In this document: positions 43,937 to 53,103 of the stretch, piece after piece
Position numbering within the stretch: the first letter of the stretch is position 1
Layout of the letters: each line of letters begins with the position of its first letter
Assembly (NCBI GenBank): GCA_031280615.1
Contig: JAITGO010000017.1
Location: 310,001-374,000, forward strand
Reading direction: 5' to 3'
DNA length: 64,000 bases
Source: Desulfobulbus sp.
Lineage (GTDB): Bacteria > Desulfobacterota > Desulfobulbia > Desulfobulbales > Desulfobulbaceae
Position numbers and translations under genes: made by a program
The notes under the pieces: generated by a model
What the model was told of the DNA's origin: nothing
Database searches by the model: none
What the model saw: only the letters and a program-made list of their open reading frames with translations

Positions 43937-44443
43937 ATGCACATGATGCGGATGTTCATCCCCTTCCGGCCGCTGGTCTTCGCCATCGTTGCCGTTGTTC
44001 TTGCCGGCTGTGCCGACAGGCAGCCGGCCGGACAATGGGCCATGGACTCGGGCGTCCAGGCCATGTTCGAATCCGGCACCGTGCTTCCGGACCACGCCTA
44101 CTATTACATCGGTTCATCCGGGGCCCCGGATTCCATCATCGCCATTGACCGCCGATTTACCCTGAGGACCAGGGTTTGGGCCGAGATTGACTTGACCGCG
44201 TCCAAACTGAACGAGTGGCTGCAGTGGTTCCGGACCGATCATTACCCACCCGACTGCGAATTTCGCGGCGGGGTCATCCTTACCTCCGATGGACAACGGG
44301 CGGGTTTTTGGTATTCCCGCAACATTGTCAACCTCGTCCTCCTGCCCGAACCGGGCGTCATCGAGGTCTATCAGCCCCATTCGCCTTCCGGCCGAACCTG
44401 CGGCCAGGAACGAGGCGGCATGTTCCTTGGCGGCATGCTCTAG
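43937..44443 (+). CDS. Lipoprotein of unknown function
   Basis: 168 aa. N-terminal hydrophobic segment ending in a lipobox VVLAGC at about residues 20-25, so it is a lipoprotein. The mature domain (about 140 residues) contains TRVWAEIDLTASKLNEWLQW, PPDCEFRGGVILTSDGQ and a C-terminal RTCGQERGGMFLGGML; two cysteines could pair. I do not recognise the family. Same strand as and 46 bp after the RlpA-like gene, so an envelope role is plausible. Confidence 0.7.
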   Translation: MHMMRMFIPFRPLVFAIVAVVLAGCADRQPAGQWAMDSGVQAMFESGTVLPDHAYYYIGSSGAPDSIIAIDRRFTLRTRVWAEIDLTASKLNEWLQWFRTDHYPPDCEFRGGVILTSDGQRAGFWYSRNIVNLVLLPEPGVIEVYQPHSPSGRTCGQERGGMFLGGML

Positions 44444-44498
44444 GCCTTGCTAGTCGAGGCAGGATCGCCTGCCCGCTTGCCCTCACAGGGAGCGCGGA

Positions 44499-45059
44499 TC
44501 AGAACAAACGATCAAGTACGTCGAGATTGCCGAAAAAGTAGCCGGCAAGAACGCAGATGACCACCCACCCGGTTCCTCCCAGAACACTGTAGGGAAAAAA
44601 CACCCGCAGCCGCATTTCGGCCATGCCGGCCACAAAAGGAACATAGGTACGGAGAAAGGGGAGAAACCGGCACAAGGTAATCGCCTTGGTTCCGTACTTT
44701 TCGAAAAAGTTGTGCGCTCGGTCGAGGTTTTTCTGATTGAAGAAACTCCCGCGTTTGCCGGCAAAGGCTTTATGGCCGAACCAGCAGCCCATCAACCGAT
44801 TGAAATTGTCGCCCAGAATGGCGGCAACCGTAAAAAGAATCAATACGATTTTCAAGTCCATGGCGTCACTGGCGCAGAGTGTGCCGATGGCGAACAGCAT
44901 CGAATCGCCCGGTAGGAAAGGGGTCACCACCAGGCCGACCTCGCAGAAAATGATCAGGGCGATCAGGCCGTAGACGAGCACGCCGTGGTGCTGCACGAGT
45001 ACGGTGAGATGCTGGTTGATGTTGACGGTCAGTTCGACTATTTGCTGGATGGGTTCCAT
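44499..45059 (-). CDS. DedA-family membrane protein
   Basis: 186 aa with four to five membrane segments. DedA signatures: EVGLVVTPFLPGDSMLFAIG near residues 40-60, NFNRLMGCWFGHKAF, FFEKYGTKAITLCRFLPFLR with the conserved F-x-R-x-x-P-x-x-R, and FVAGMAEMRLRVFFPYSVLG. DedA proteins take part in undecaprenyl-phosphate or phospholipid recycling and membrane homeostasis. Start ATG 45059 has GGAGG 4-5 nt upstream; the ten codons before it are not needed. Confidence 0.93.
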   Translation of the reverse strand: MEPIQQIVELTVNINQHLTVLVQHHGVLVYGLIALIIFCEVGLVVTPFLPGDSMLFAIGTLCASDAMDLKIVLILFTVAAILGDNFNRLMGCWFGHKAFAGKRGSFFNQKNLDRAHNFFEKYGTKAITLCRFLPFLRTYVPFVAGMAEMRLRVFFPYSVLGGTGWVVICVLAGYFFGNLDVLDRLF

Positions 45060-45441
45060 GTTCCTCCAAAGTTGTACGCCAAGCCGCATTCGCGGTTGCG
45101 CTTAGGGACGAACGATCCAAAGGCATGTGGACAAGAAAGATGAAGGCAGAGACGATATTCTCCACGCCTGTCCAGAGCAATAAAAAAGTGATCTGTGGGA
45201 CAAAATGCCCGCTGGCCGGCTCACTTGTTCGCCTTGCGCGAATATGCGCGCGAGAATGTGACGTTCAAGGTCTTCTCGAAACGGAGCGATCTTTGCTGAG
45301 GGGCCTGTCGCGCTCATACGAGCGAAGTTGCCGCCAAGCCCGTTTGTGCCGCTTTTTCCCCGCCGCTGAGATCGACCGGGCCGGACCGGGTCGACGTCCA
45401 TGGTTTCCACCGTTTCCCGAGAAAAATATCGGTTGCCTTGG

Positions 45442-45469
45442 TTGACAAGCTGCGCCCCTGCGTTATGAT
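45442..45469 (+). promoter_or_regulatory. Sigma-70 promoter of the Gld-type ABC operon
   Basis: TTGACA (45442-45447), 16-bp spacer, TATGAT (45464-45469). Start near 45476, leaving a leader of about 215 nt without a recognised riboswitch. The gap 45060-45690 holds no gene. Confidence 0.75.
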
Positions 45470-45690
45470 GTGCCCCGGATTGCCCCGCAGGGAATGATCG
45501 TGCTCTGCCGACTTGATTGCCCGTGCCCCATGTCCATGAATTCGTCTACCATTTCCGGCACCGCCAGGTGCTTCTCCCGTCTCTGCCCGTCTCCGGGCCG
45601 TTGTCGCGGCAATCGTCCGCCACCCCGCCCGCCTGATCGCTTGATCCAAGGTGCCATTGCGCACAGTTTTTCGTTTTACAGGAGATCACC

Positions 45691-46623
45691 ATGATCCAAG
45701 TCGACCATCTGACTCGAACTTATGGACCGCATACCGCGGTCGACGACGTCTCTTTCACCATCGGAGCCGGCGAGATCGTCGGGTTGCTCGGCCATAACGG
45801 CGCCGGGAAAACCACGATCATGAAAATGTTGACCGGCTTTCTCGAACCGACCGGCGGCACCATCCGGATCGACGATCTGGAGATGGCCGGCAACCGGCGA
45901 GCCATCCAGTCGCTTATCGGCTATCTACCGGAAAACTGCCCGGTGTATCCGGAAATGACCGTGGCCGGCTATCTCGAATACCAGGCGGCCCTGCACGGGG
46001 TCGAGGCTGCGCGCATGGGAGCGCTGTTGCGCGAGACCCTGGAACGGACCGCCCTGACCGACAAGGCCGGCCAGCAGATCGCCACCCTGTCGCGCGGCTA
46101 CCGCCAGCGGGTCGGCGTGGCCCAGGCCATCCTGCATTGCCCGAAAATACTCATCCTCGACGAGCCCACCAATGGCCTCGATCCCACCCAGATTCAACAC
46201 ATGCGCGGCCTGATCAAGGAATTGGCGCGGGAATCGACCTTGCTGATTTCCACCCATATCCTTCAGGAGGTGCAGGCGGTGTGCGACCGAGTGATCATCA
46301 TCCAACGCGGCCGCAAGGTTGTGGATGCCCGCCTAGACGAACTGGGTGCCAGCCTGCGGCTGCTGGTGACCACCGACGGACAGGCCGGGGTCGATGCCTT
46401 GCTGGCCCAGGTGGACGGAGTGGTGGCGGTCGAGCCGCTACCCGCCGAAAACGGCCATCGCTGCTATGCCGTCTCCGGCGCCTTGGCCGTGCACGATCTG
46501 GCGCCCGCAGTGGCCGCCGCCATGGTCGACCAAGGGCGGCCATTGTACAGCCTTGCCCCGGAATCGCGTAATCTGGAAAAAATATTCAGTGAAATCAACA
46601 TGACCGGAGGAAGGGAACAATGA
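45691..46623 (+). CDS. ABC transporter ATP-binding protein, GldA-like
   Basis: 310-aa ATPase. Walker A LLGHNGAGKTTIMK (about 31-44), Q loop in IGYLPENCPVY, ABC signature LSRGYRQRVGVAQA (about 132-145), Walker B ILILDEPTNGLDP and the switch histidine in STHILQEV. The C-terminal 90 residues are the regulatory extension of GldA/NatA-type ATPases. AGGAG precedes ATG 45691. Overlaps the next gene by four bases and pairs with the fused GldF-GldG protein. Confidence 0.93.
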   Translation: MIQVDHLTRTYGPHTAVDDVSFTIGAGEIVGLLGHNGAGKTTIMKMLTGFLEPTGGTIRIDDLEMAGNRRAIQSLIGYLPENCPVYPEMTVAGYLEYQAALHGVEAARMGALLRETLERTALTDKAGQQIATLSRGYRQRVGVAQAILHCPKILILDEPTNGLDPTQIQHMRGLIKELARESTLLISTHILQEVQAVCDRVIIIQRGRKVVDARLDELGASLRLLVTTDGQAGVDALLAQVDGVVAVEPLPAENGHRCYAVSGALAVHDLAPAVAAAMVDQGRPLYSLAPESRNLEKIFSEINMTGGREQ

Positions 46624-49556
46624 ATACCCTGCGCAAGGTCGCCCGTCGGGAGTTGGCCGTCTTTTTTGCCACCCCCGCCGCCTTCATCTTTTTCGGTACC
46701 TTTCTTGCCGCCACCCTGTTCATCTTTTTCTGGGTGGAAACATTTTTCAGCCGCAACATCGCCGATGTGCGGCCGATGTTCGAATGGATGCCGCTGCTGC
46801 TGATTTTCCTCTCGGCCGCCATCACCATGCGGGTCTGGTCGGAAGAGCACCGGGCCGGCACCTTGGAGCCGCTTCTGACCGCACCGGTGGGGCTGCCGAC
46901 CCTGGTCGGCGGCAAGTTTTTAGCGTGCCTCACGCTGGTCGCCATCGGCCTGCTGTTGACCCTACCCCTGCCCATCACGGTCTCCCTGCTCGGCCAACTC
47001 GACTGGGGACCGGTGTTCGGCGGCTATCTCGCCAGTCTGTGCCTGGCTGGCGCCTATCTGGCCATTGGCCTTTTTGTCAGCGCCCAGTTCAACAGCCAGA
47101 TCGTCAGCCTGATCGTCACCACCCTGGTTTGCACCGTGCTCTATCTGGTGGGGTCCGATACCCTGACTTCCTTCTTCGGCAGCCAGGCCGGGGACATCCT
47201 CAAACTGATCGGGGCCGGTTCCCGCTTCGCCTCCATCACGCGGGGGGTGATCGACCTGCGCGATTTGGTCTACTACCTGAGCCTGACCGGCATCTTCCTG
47301 TCCCTCAACGTGTGCACCCTGGAACGGCAACGGTGGGCCGGGAATCCGTCCAACACCGCGCACCGTCGCTGGTTGGCGTTGACCGGGTTGCTGGTGGCCA
47401 ATTTTTTCCTGCTCAACCTGTGGCTGGCGCCGCTGGGCATGCTGCGCGCCGATTTGACCCAAGGCCACATCTACTCGATTTCGCCCGCCACCCGCTCCTA
47501 CCTGGCGCGGTTGCAGGAACCGCTGTTGATTCGCGGTTATTTCTCGGCCCAGACCCATCCGCTCCTTGCCCCCTTGCAGCCGCAACTGCGCGATCTACTG
47601 CGCGAGTACGAGGTGGCCGGTAAGGGTCGGGTCAAGGTCGAATTCATCGATCCCCAGGAAAAACCGGAACTGGAGCAGGAGGCCGGCGAAAAATACGGTA
47701 TCCGGCCCGTTCCTTTTCAAACCGCTTCCCGCTACCAGACCGCGGTCACCAATTCCTACTTCGATATCCTGATCAAATACGGCGACGAGTTCGTCACCCT
47801 CGGCTTCAGGGATTTGATCGAGATCAAGAGCGAGGGCGACACCAAGTTGGAGGTGGAGCTCCGCAACCCGGAACACGACATCACTCGGGCGATCAAGAAA
47901 GTGCTCTACAGCTACCAGGGCGGCGGCAATCTCTTCGCCGGCATCGGCGCGCCGGTGGCATTCCATGGCTATATTTCGCCCGATGCCAAGCTGCCGCAGC
48001 AGTTGGTCGAGTTGAAAAAGTCGCTGAACGCGGTCTTGGCCGATTTTAAGCAGCAGGCCGGCGACAAGCAGACCGTCGAGATCGCCGATCCCGATGCCGG
48101 CGGCGGCCAACTGGCGGAGCGATTGGGCAAGGAATTCGGCATGCGGCCGATGATGGCTGGGCTGTTGTCGCCTCAGACCTTCTGGTTCTACATGACTCTG
48201 GAGAGCGGTGGCCAGCAGGTGCAGGTACCCTTGCCCGCGTCCCTGGACAAGGCGGCGTTGAAAACCGCGATCACCGCGGGGTTGAAACGTTTTTCCAAGG
48301 GCATGCTCAAGACCGTGGCCCTGTATACGCCTCCCGCCAATCCGGACATGGGCCAATTCGGCATGCCGAGCCAAGGCAATACCTTCCAATTGCTGCAAGG
48401 CTCAATCGAACAGGAGCACCGGCTCAAACCCGTCGATTTGAGCACCGGACAGGTGGACCCGGAGGCGGACATCCTGGTGGTGGCCGCACCGGAACGGCTC
48501 CAGGAAAAACAGGTGTTTGCCATCGACCAGTTTCTCATGCAGGGCGGTACTGTGGTCCTGGCCACCGCGCCCTTTGACGTGAGTCTCCAGGGGCGGATCA
48601 GCGCCGAGGATAAGAAAAGCGGACTTGATGGCTGGCTGGCCGGCTACGGCATCAAGATGGAACCGACCCTGGTGCTCGATCCGCAGAATGCCGCCTTGCC
48701 GGTACCGGTGGAACGGCAGGTGGGCGGCTACACCATTCGCGAAACCCATCTGCTTAGCTACCCCTATTTCATTGACATCAGAAGCGATGGCATGAATCGG
48801 GACAGCGGCCTGCTCACCGGCATCGACCAGCTGTCCATGACCTGGGCTTCGCCGATCAAGGTGGACGGCGAGAAGAACAAGGGCCGTCAGGTGGTGCGGC
48901 TGCTGGAGAGTTCGAAAGGGGCCTGGCTGTCCGATTCCATCGACATTCAGCCCGATTTCGACCGCTACGGTCAGGACGGTTTTGCCCAGGGCGAACCTGC
49001 CGGCCGTCAGCTGCTGGGGGTGATGGTGGAGGGCACCTTCGATTCCTGGTTCAAGGGCAAGACTTCGCCCCTGATCGAGGAGGCGGCCCAGTTGGCCGAA
49101 CAGGAGAAGAAGCAGCAGGCGATTGCCGCCCAAGCCGACCCTCACAAGAAGGGCAAGGAGGCCAAGACGGAGCAAGGCAAGCCGGAAGTGATCGGCCGGG
49201 TACTGGAGCGCTCGGCGGATTCGGCTCGGATCATCTTATTGGCATCCAACACCTTTTTGACCGATACCAGCCTCGATCTGGCCTCCGGTGCCGGCGGCAG
49301 CCGCTATCTCAATCCGCTCCAGCTGGTGGCCAACTGTATCGACTGGTCGCTGGAGGACCGCGATCTGCTCTCCATCCGGGGCCGAGGCCATTTCGCCCGG
49401 ACCCTGCTGCCCATGGACAAGGAGGAACGGATGCTGTGGGAGTATCTCAACTATGGTCTGGCTGCCGTCGGCCTGCTGGCCGTCTGGGGGTTGCACCGGC
49501 TGATCCGGTCCAGGTCGCGGCGGCGTGAACTCATGTTGATCGCCGGGAGGGCATGA
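46620..49556 (+). CDS. Fused ABC-2 permease (GldF) and GldG-type substrate-binding protein
   Basis: 978 aa. Residues 1-240 are an ABC-2 permease of six helices (VWSEEHRAGTLEPLLTAPV is the usual cytoplasmic coupling motif). From about 260 a new membrane helix (ALTGLLVANFFLLNLWLAPL) leads into a large extracytoplasmic GldG/ABC_transp_aux domain (YSISPATRSYLARLQEPLLI, GRVKVEFIDPQEKPELEQEA, VVAAPERLQEKQVFAIDQFL) and the protein ends in another membrane helix near 945. In Bacteroidetes gldF and gldG are separate gliding genes; outside that phylum this fused type occurs without gliding. A charged KK/EK/GK linker lies near 835. Substrate unknown. Confidence 0.87.
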   Translation: MNTLRKVARRELAVFFATPAAFIFFGTFLAATLFIFFWVETFFSRNIADVRPMFEWMPLLLIFLSAAITMRVWSEEHRAGTLEPLLTAPVGLPTLVGGKFLACLTLVAIGLLLTLPLPITVSLLGQLDWGPVFGGYLASLCLAGAYLAIGLFVSAQFNSQIVSLIVTTLVCTVLYLVGSDTLTSFFGSQAGDILKLIGAGSRFASITRGVIDLRDLVYYLSLTGIFLSLNVCTLERQRWAGNPSNTAHRRWLALTGLLVANFFLLNLWLAPLGMLRADLTQGHIYSISPATRSYLARLQEPLLIRGYFSAQTHPLLAPLQPQLRDLLREYEVAGKGRVKVEFIDPQEKPELEQEAGEKYGIRPVPFQTASRYQTAVTNSYFDILIKYGDEFVTLGFRDLIEIKSEGDTKLEVELRNPEHDITRAIKKVLYSYQGGGNLFAGIGAPVAFHGYISPDAKLPQQLVELKKSLNAVLADFKQQAGDKQTVEIADPDAGGGQLAERLGKEFGMRPMMAGLLSPQTFWFYMTLESGGQQVQVPLPASLDKAALKTAITAGLKRFSKGMLKTVALYTPPANPDMGQFGMPSQGNTFQLLQGSIEQEHRLKPVDLSTGQVDPEADILVVAAPERLQEKQVFAIDQFLMQGGTVVLATAPFDVSLQGRISAEDKKSGLDGWLAGYGIKMEPTLVLDPQNAALPVPVERQVGGYTIRETHLLSYPYFIDIRSDGMNRDSGLLTGIDQLSMTWASPIKVDGEKNKGRQVVRLLESSKGAWLSDSIDIQPDFDRYGQDGFAQGEPAGRQLLGVMVEGTFDSWFKGKTSPLIEEAAQLAEQEKKQQAIAAQADPHKKGKEAKTEQGKPEVIGRVLERSADSARIILLASNTFLTDTSLDLASGAGGSRYLNPLQLVANCIDWSLEDRDLLSIRGRGHFARTLLPMDKEERMLWEYLNYGLAAVGLLAVWGLHRLIRSRSRRRELMLIAGRA

Positions 49557-50593
49557 CAATGAAACGACTGATCGTGGGATGCTTGATCCTGCTGTTGGCG
49601 CAGATCGGGCTGTTGGCGGCAACCCGCCTCATCGACCGTACCGGAGGGACGCAGTCCGGGAAGGGTTCCTTGCTGGCCTTCAAGGCGGCCGATATCGACG
49701 AGGTATTGCTCGAAGATGGCGAAGGACACCATCTGGCACTGAAAAGGGACAAGGATCGATGGCTGTTGCCCGAGGCCGGGTCGTTTCCGGCGGATTCGGC
49801 CAGGGTGCAGGATTTGATCGACCGGCTGGCCGCTATGCAGCGCGGCTGGCCCGAGGCCACCACTGCCGAGGCGGCCACTCGTTTCAAGGTGGCGCCGGAT
49901 CGCTATGTCCGCAAGCTGAACCTGCTCAAGAACGGGACCGCGCAGGCCATCGTCTATTTCGGCACCTCGCCCGGCCTGCGCAAGATGTATCTCCGGGGCG
50001 ACAACGATCCGGAAATCCAGTCTCTGACCCTGTCCGCGCACGACCTGGAACTCAAGCTCGACAGCTGGATCGACACCAAGATCGTCCAGCTCAAACCCGA
50101 GCGGATCAAGCGGATCGAACTGCCCGGCCTGCTTCTGGAACGGGGGCAGGAAGGCCTGCAGCCAGCCGATCTCAAGCCCGATGAAGAGGTGGTCAAGGAT
50201 CGGCGCGACGCATTGGTCAATCGTTTGGCCAAGCTGACCGTCACCGGCCTGCTCGGCACCGAGGTCAAGCCGGAATACGGTCTGCAAACGCCGGTCTTGA
50301 AGTGTAGCGTGGAACTCGACCACGGGGAGATCGTCGAATACGTTTTCGGCCAGCCGCAAAAACTGGCAAAGCCGGCAGGCAAGGATGCGGCACCGGCGCC
50401 TCTGACCGACCTGTCGTTCGTGCTCAAGGTTTCCAACCAGGGGCAGGTATTCCGGGTGGACAGCTGGCAGGTGGATGAATTGAAAAAAGCGGTTCGATCT
50501 TCCCTGGTGCGGGCCAAGACGCCGGCACCGGCGGCCTCGGCCGCACCTTTACCGGTTCCTGCCGGGCAACCGCCGGCCTCGCAGGCAAAATAG
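49553..50593 (+). CDS. DUF4340 domain protein, partner of the Gld-type ABC system
   Basis: 346 aa with an N-terminal membrane anchor (MKRLIVGCLILLLAQIGLLA) and a periplasmic DUF4340 region. Repeated beta units of about 80-90 residues start with FKAADIDEVLLEDGEGHHLA and KIVQLKPERIKRIELPG, the domain's typical pattern; a proline/alanine-rich tail closes the protein. DUF4340 proteins nearly always follow GldG-type permeases, so it is probably an accessory subunit. Start overlaps the previous stop (ATGA), and a terminator follows directly. Confidence 0.85.
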   Translation: MTMKRLIVGCLILLLAQIGLLAATRLIDRTGGTQSGKGSLLAFKAADIDEVLLEDGEGHHLALKRDKDRWLLPEAGSFPADSARVQDLIDRLAAMQRGWPEATTAEAATRFKVAPDRYVRKLNLLKNGTAQAIVYFGTSPGLRKMYLRGDNDPEIQSLTLSAHDLELKLDSWIDTKIVQLKPERIKRIELPGLLLERGQEGLQPADLKPDEEVVKDRRDALVNRLAKLTVTGLLGTEVKPEYGLQTPVLKCSVELDHGEIVEYVFGQPQKLAKPAGKDAAPAPLTDLSFVLKVSNQGQVFRVDSWQVDELKKAVRSSLVRAKTPAPAASAAPLPVPAGQPPASQAK

Positions 50594-50600
50594 AGCTTCA

Positions 50601-50655
50601 ACACGGATGGAGGCTGTGCTCCGGGCGTGCGGCCTCCATCCGTGTCTGTCTTTTC
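50601..50655 (+). terminator. Rho-independent terminator of the ABC operon
   Basis: Perfect 14-bp stem ACACGGATGGAGGC / GCCTCCATCCGTGT with a 17-nt loop, then CTGTCTTTTCCTT. Eight bp after the DUF4340 stop. Confidence 0.85.
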
Positions 50656-50754
50656 CTTCCCTTCTTTTGCTCCACCACAAGTGGCGCTCTTTTCATCCCC
50701 CCGTCGTCGCGACGGACAGTTCCGCTCATTCTTCACCGTTATTTATCGGTAAAT

Positions 50755-51195
50755 TCAGGAGAGCCAGCCCAGAGTGGCGCCCGCCAGGACCAGATAGCGG
50801 GCGACTTTCGCACCGCCGGCAATCGCGATGAAGACGGGTAGGGGTTCGCGCATGACGCCTGCGGCCACGGTCAGGGGATCGCCGATGATCGGTGCCCAGG
50901 ACAACAGCAGCGACCATTTGCCATAGCGACGGTACCATTGTTGCCCCTGGTGCAGACGGTGTTCACTCACCGGAAACCAGGAACAATGGCGGTACCGTTC
51001 GATGCACCGGCCCAACCACCAGTTGCACACCGAGCCCAGGACATTGCCGCAACTCGCCACGGCCAGGAGTGCGGCAACCGAATAATCGCCGGTGAGGAGC
51101 AGCCCGACCAAGACCGCTTCCGACTGCATTGGCACAATGGTGGCGGCCAGGAACGAGGCCAGAAAGAGGCCGGTCAAGGCAGAACAGGCAAGCAT
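50755..51195 (-). CDS. YqaA-like SNARE-associated/VTT membrane protein
   Basis: 146 aa from ATG 51195, like E. coli YqaA (142 aa). From memory it matches YqaA well: FLASFLAATIVPMQSEAVLV, a GNVLGSVCNWWLGR segment, KWSLLLSWAPIIGDPLTVAA with the conserved W-x-P-x-x-G-D, and a final membrane helix. Related to DedA. A longer in-frame start (51360) would add a non-hydrophobic arm without similarity. Transcribed opposite to the ABC operon. Confidence 0.8.
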   Translation of the reverse strand: MLACSALTGLFLASFLAATIVPMQSEAVLVGLLLTGDYSVAALLAVASCGNVLGSVCNWWLGRCIERYRHCSWFPVSEHRLHQGQQWYRRYGKWSLLLSWAPIIGDPLTVAAGVMREPLPVFIAIAGGAKVARYLVLAGATLGWLS

Positions 51196-51486
51196 GGGCC
51201 TCACGTTGAGGGGAAGGAGAGCATGAGGCAAACGCCATGGCATGGCCCCGCGATGGTTTCCGCGCACTCTACTTCCCCAAACGGTTTCGTGCCACGGGAT
51301 GAAGACCTGAAGGCCGAAAAAGCCGCAACCGCCCGAAATTTGTATGGCCGTCGCCACCATTGGGGGTAAAGAGAAACAAGGAACGCGCGGATTGGATGGA
51401 GCAAGGGGAGCGAGTTCTCGATGTGCTTAGGCTATCGATCTATTATTTGTTGTTCCCACGGGCTTGGATAAAACGAGGAGAGTTTC

Positions 51487-52689
51487 GTGCAATCGCCACA
51501 GTCGCCATCATCTGATTCGCCTTCAAGTGATCTCCGGGTTCGGCTCGGCTGGCGCTTCCGCAAACAACAAGAATTTTCCGCTGGATATTCACCTCTGTAT
51601 TCTCGGTTGTTCGGTCTTGTTGCGGATTGGCTGGATGCAGATCCGGGCGTCGATCCTCTGGCGGATTGGCTGGTACAGGCTGGTGCGGGCCGTTCTTCGT
51701 TCGATGTGCCTTTGCTCCTGCTGGCGGGTTTGCACCGGGATATCCTGAACGGGCGGGCCGAGACGGCCGAACTGGCTCATTATTATCCCACAGTGAAGGG
51801 GGCGCGGCCCATCGATGGCGGTCTTGCTCTTTGCTTTCGGGCAGCGATTGAGGCCCGGCAGGATGCCTTGGCCGAATTCATCGCCGCTGCGCGAGTACAG
51901 ACCAACGAGACTGCCCGCGGACTCTGCTGGCTGCTGCCGGCAAGCATGACCGGCTGGCCGGCGCTGCACCTGGTGGATCTGGGCGCCAGCGCCGGACTCA
52001 ATCTGGTGGCGGACCGGCGGCATTTCCGGGTTATTGGCGGGAGCGAAGGGCACGTCTTGCTGGCGCTTGGCAGCGGCGCGCCACCTCAATTTTCGATGCG
52101 CAGCGAAGGAAGAGCATTGCCGCCGATGCAGGCGGTTTGTCCCGCGATCCGGTCGAGGATTGGCTGCGATCTCACCCCGCTCATTCTCAACTCACCGGCG
52201 GAAGAACAAACCCTGGCCGCCTTTGTCTGGGGCGATCAACCCGAACGGTTGCGTCAGCTCCGCACCGGCATAGCGGCCCTGCATGCGACAAATTGTTCAC
52301 AATCACCGGTTTCCCTGTTCAGGGCCGATCTGCCTGCCGATCTGTCCCAGTTTCTGGTCGAGCGGGTCGATCGGCTGACCGGTGCTCCCGTCATACTTTA
52401 CAACACCTATCTGACCGCCTATTTGGCCGACAAGGGTGCTACGCTACGATCCACTCTGGCATCCTGGGCCTCGCAACACCCCTGGCCCGTGCTCTGGCTG
52501 CAATGGGAGCCGTTGCGCAATGGCCCAACACCGCCGGAGTTCGGCTGGCTCGGTTGGACTGCCGATCTGTGGGAGGACGGCACGCATCGATATTGGCATC
52601 TTGCCTGGGTCCATCCCCATGGCACCCGCATTGCCTGGGTGCCGGATATGGCCGATTGGCTTGCTTTCTGGCGAGAGAGAGTACAGTAG
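51487..52689 (+). CDS. DUF2332 family protein
   Basis: 400 aa. The family signatures are visible: WRFRKQQEFSAGYSPLYSRL near the start, DVPLLLLAGLHRDIL, the glycine-rich LVDLGASAGLNLVADR, which resembles a methyltransferase motif I, and FVWGDQPERLRQLR and LQWEPLRNGP later. DUF2332 proteins are uncharacterised but are Rossmann-like and could use SAM. GTG 51487 has GAGGAG 6-7 nt upstream. Single gene; downstream 350 bp hold only a repeat and a terminator of the opposite gene. Confidence 0.85.
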   Translation: MQSPQSPSSDSPSSDLRVRLGWRFRKQQEFSAGYSPLYSRLFGLVADWLDADPGVDPLADWLVQAGAGRSSFDVPLLLLAGLHRDILNGRAETAELAHYYPTVKGARPIDGGLALCFRAAIEARQDALAEFIAAARVQTNETARGLCWLLPASMTGWPALHLVDLGASAGLNLVADRRHFRVIGGSEGHVLLALGSGAPPQFSMRSEGRALPPMQAVCPAIRSRIGCDLTPLILNSPAEEQTLAAFVWGDQPERLRQLRTGIAALHATNCSQSPVSLFRADLPADLSQFLVERVDRLTGAPVILYNTYLTAYLADKGATLRSTLASWASQHPWPVLWLQWEPLRNGPTPPEFGWLGWTADLWEDGTHRYWHLAWVHPHGTRIAWVPDMADWLAFWRERVQ

Positions 52690-52841
52690 GCGGAGATGCC
52701 GGTCCTTTGCTCGTTGAAGGTTGGGGACGGGAAAGATCGGGGAAAGAAGGCGGGAAGAATCCAAGCGCAGGCAAAAATAAACTGATTATCACTCAGATTC
52801 AGCCAGTTTTATCTTGGATGATTTACTGCTAAAATTTCTGA

Positions 52842-52960
52842 GAGTTCTCCTCTCTGCGTTCGTCGAAATGACCAGTGGAGAACGTTCGGGACAATGACAA
52901 CCCCAGCCACATTGGCAACACTGGGCAGATTGTCATCTCGAACGCAGTGAGAGATCTCGT
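52842..52960. repeat. Dispersed inverted-repeat element, copy B
   Basis: Left arm 52842-52872 (GAGTTCTCCTCTCTGCGTTC...ATGAC) and right arm 52932-52960 (GTCATCTCGAACGCAGTGAG...CTCGT) are imperfect inverted repeats about 120 bp end to end. CGTTCG-N4/5-ATGAC also occurs twice directly (52858-52872 and 52883-52898). Related to copy A at 12087-12180. It sits between the DUF2332 gene and a minus-strand terminator. No gene. Confidence 0.65.
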
Positions 52961-53040
52961 CTGGTCATCCGGCTTCCGTAGCGTAAAGAACACCGCCGAT
53001 TGCCGGAGAGGGAACCTGGTTGAACTTCAGATGGTAATCA

Positions 53041-53075
53041 AAAAAAATCCCCGGCCGGAAAATCCGACCGGGGAT
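53041..53075 (-). terminator. Rho-independent terminator of the outer membrane protein gene
   Basis: ATCCCCGGCCGG / CCGACCGGGGAT stem with one mismatch and a 5-nt loop; the A run at 53041-53047 gives the T run on the minus strand. 28 bp after the stop. Confidence 0.92.
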
Positions 53076-53103
53076 GAATCACATTCTAATTGAGTATTGC
53101 TAA

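Noticed and set aside
52842..52960. Possible insertion sequence end
   Set aside because: No transposase frame between or beside the arms; listed as a small repeat only.
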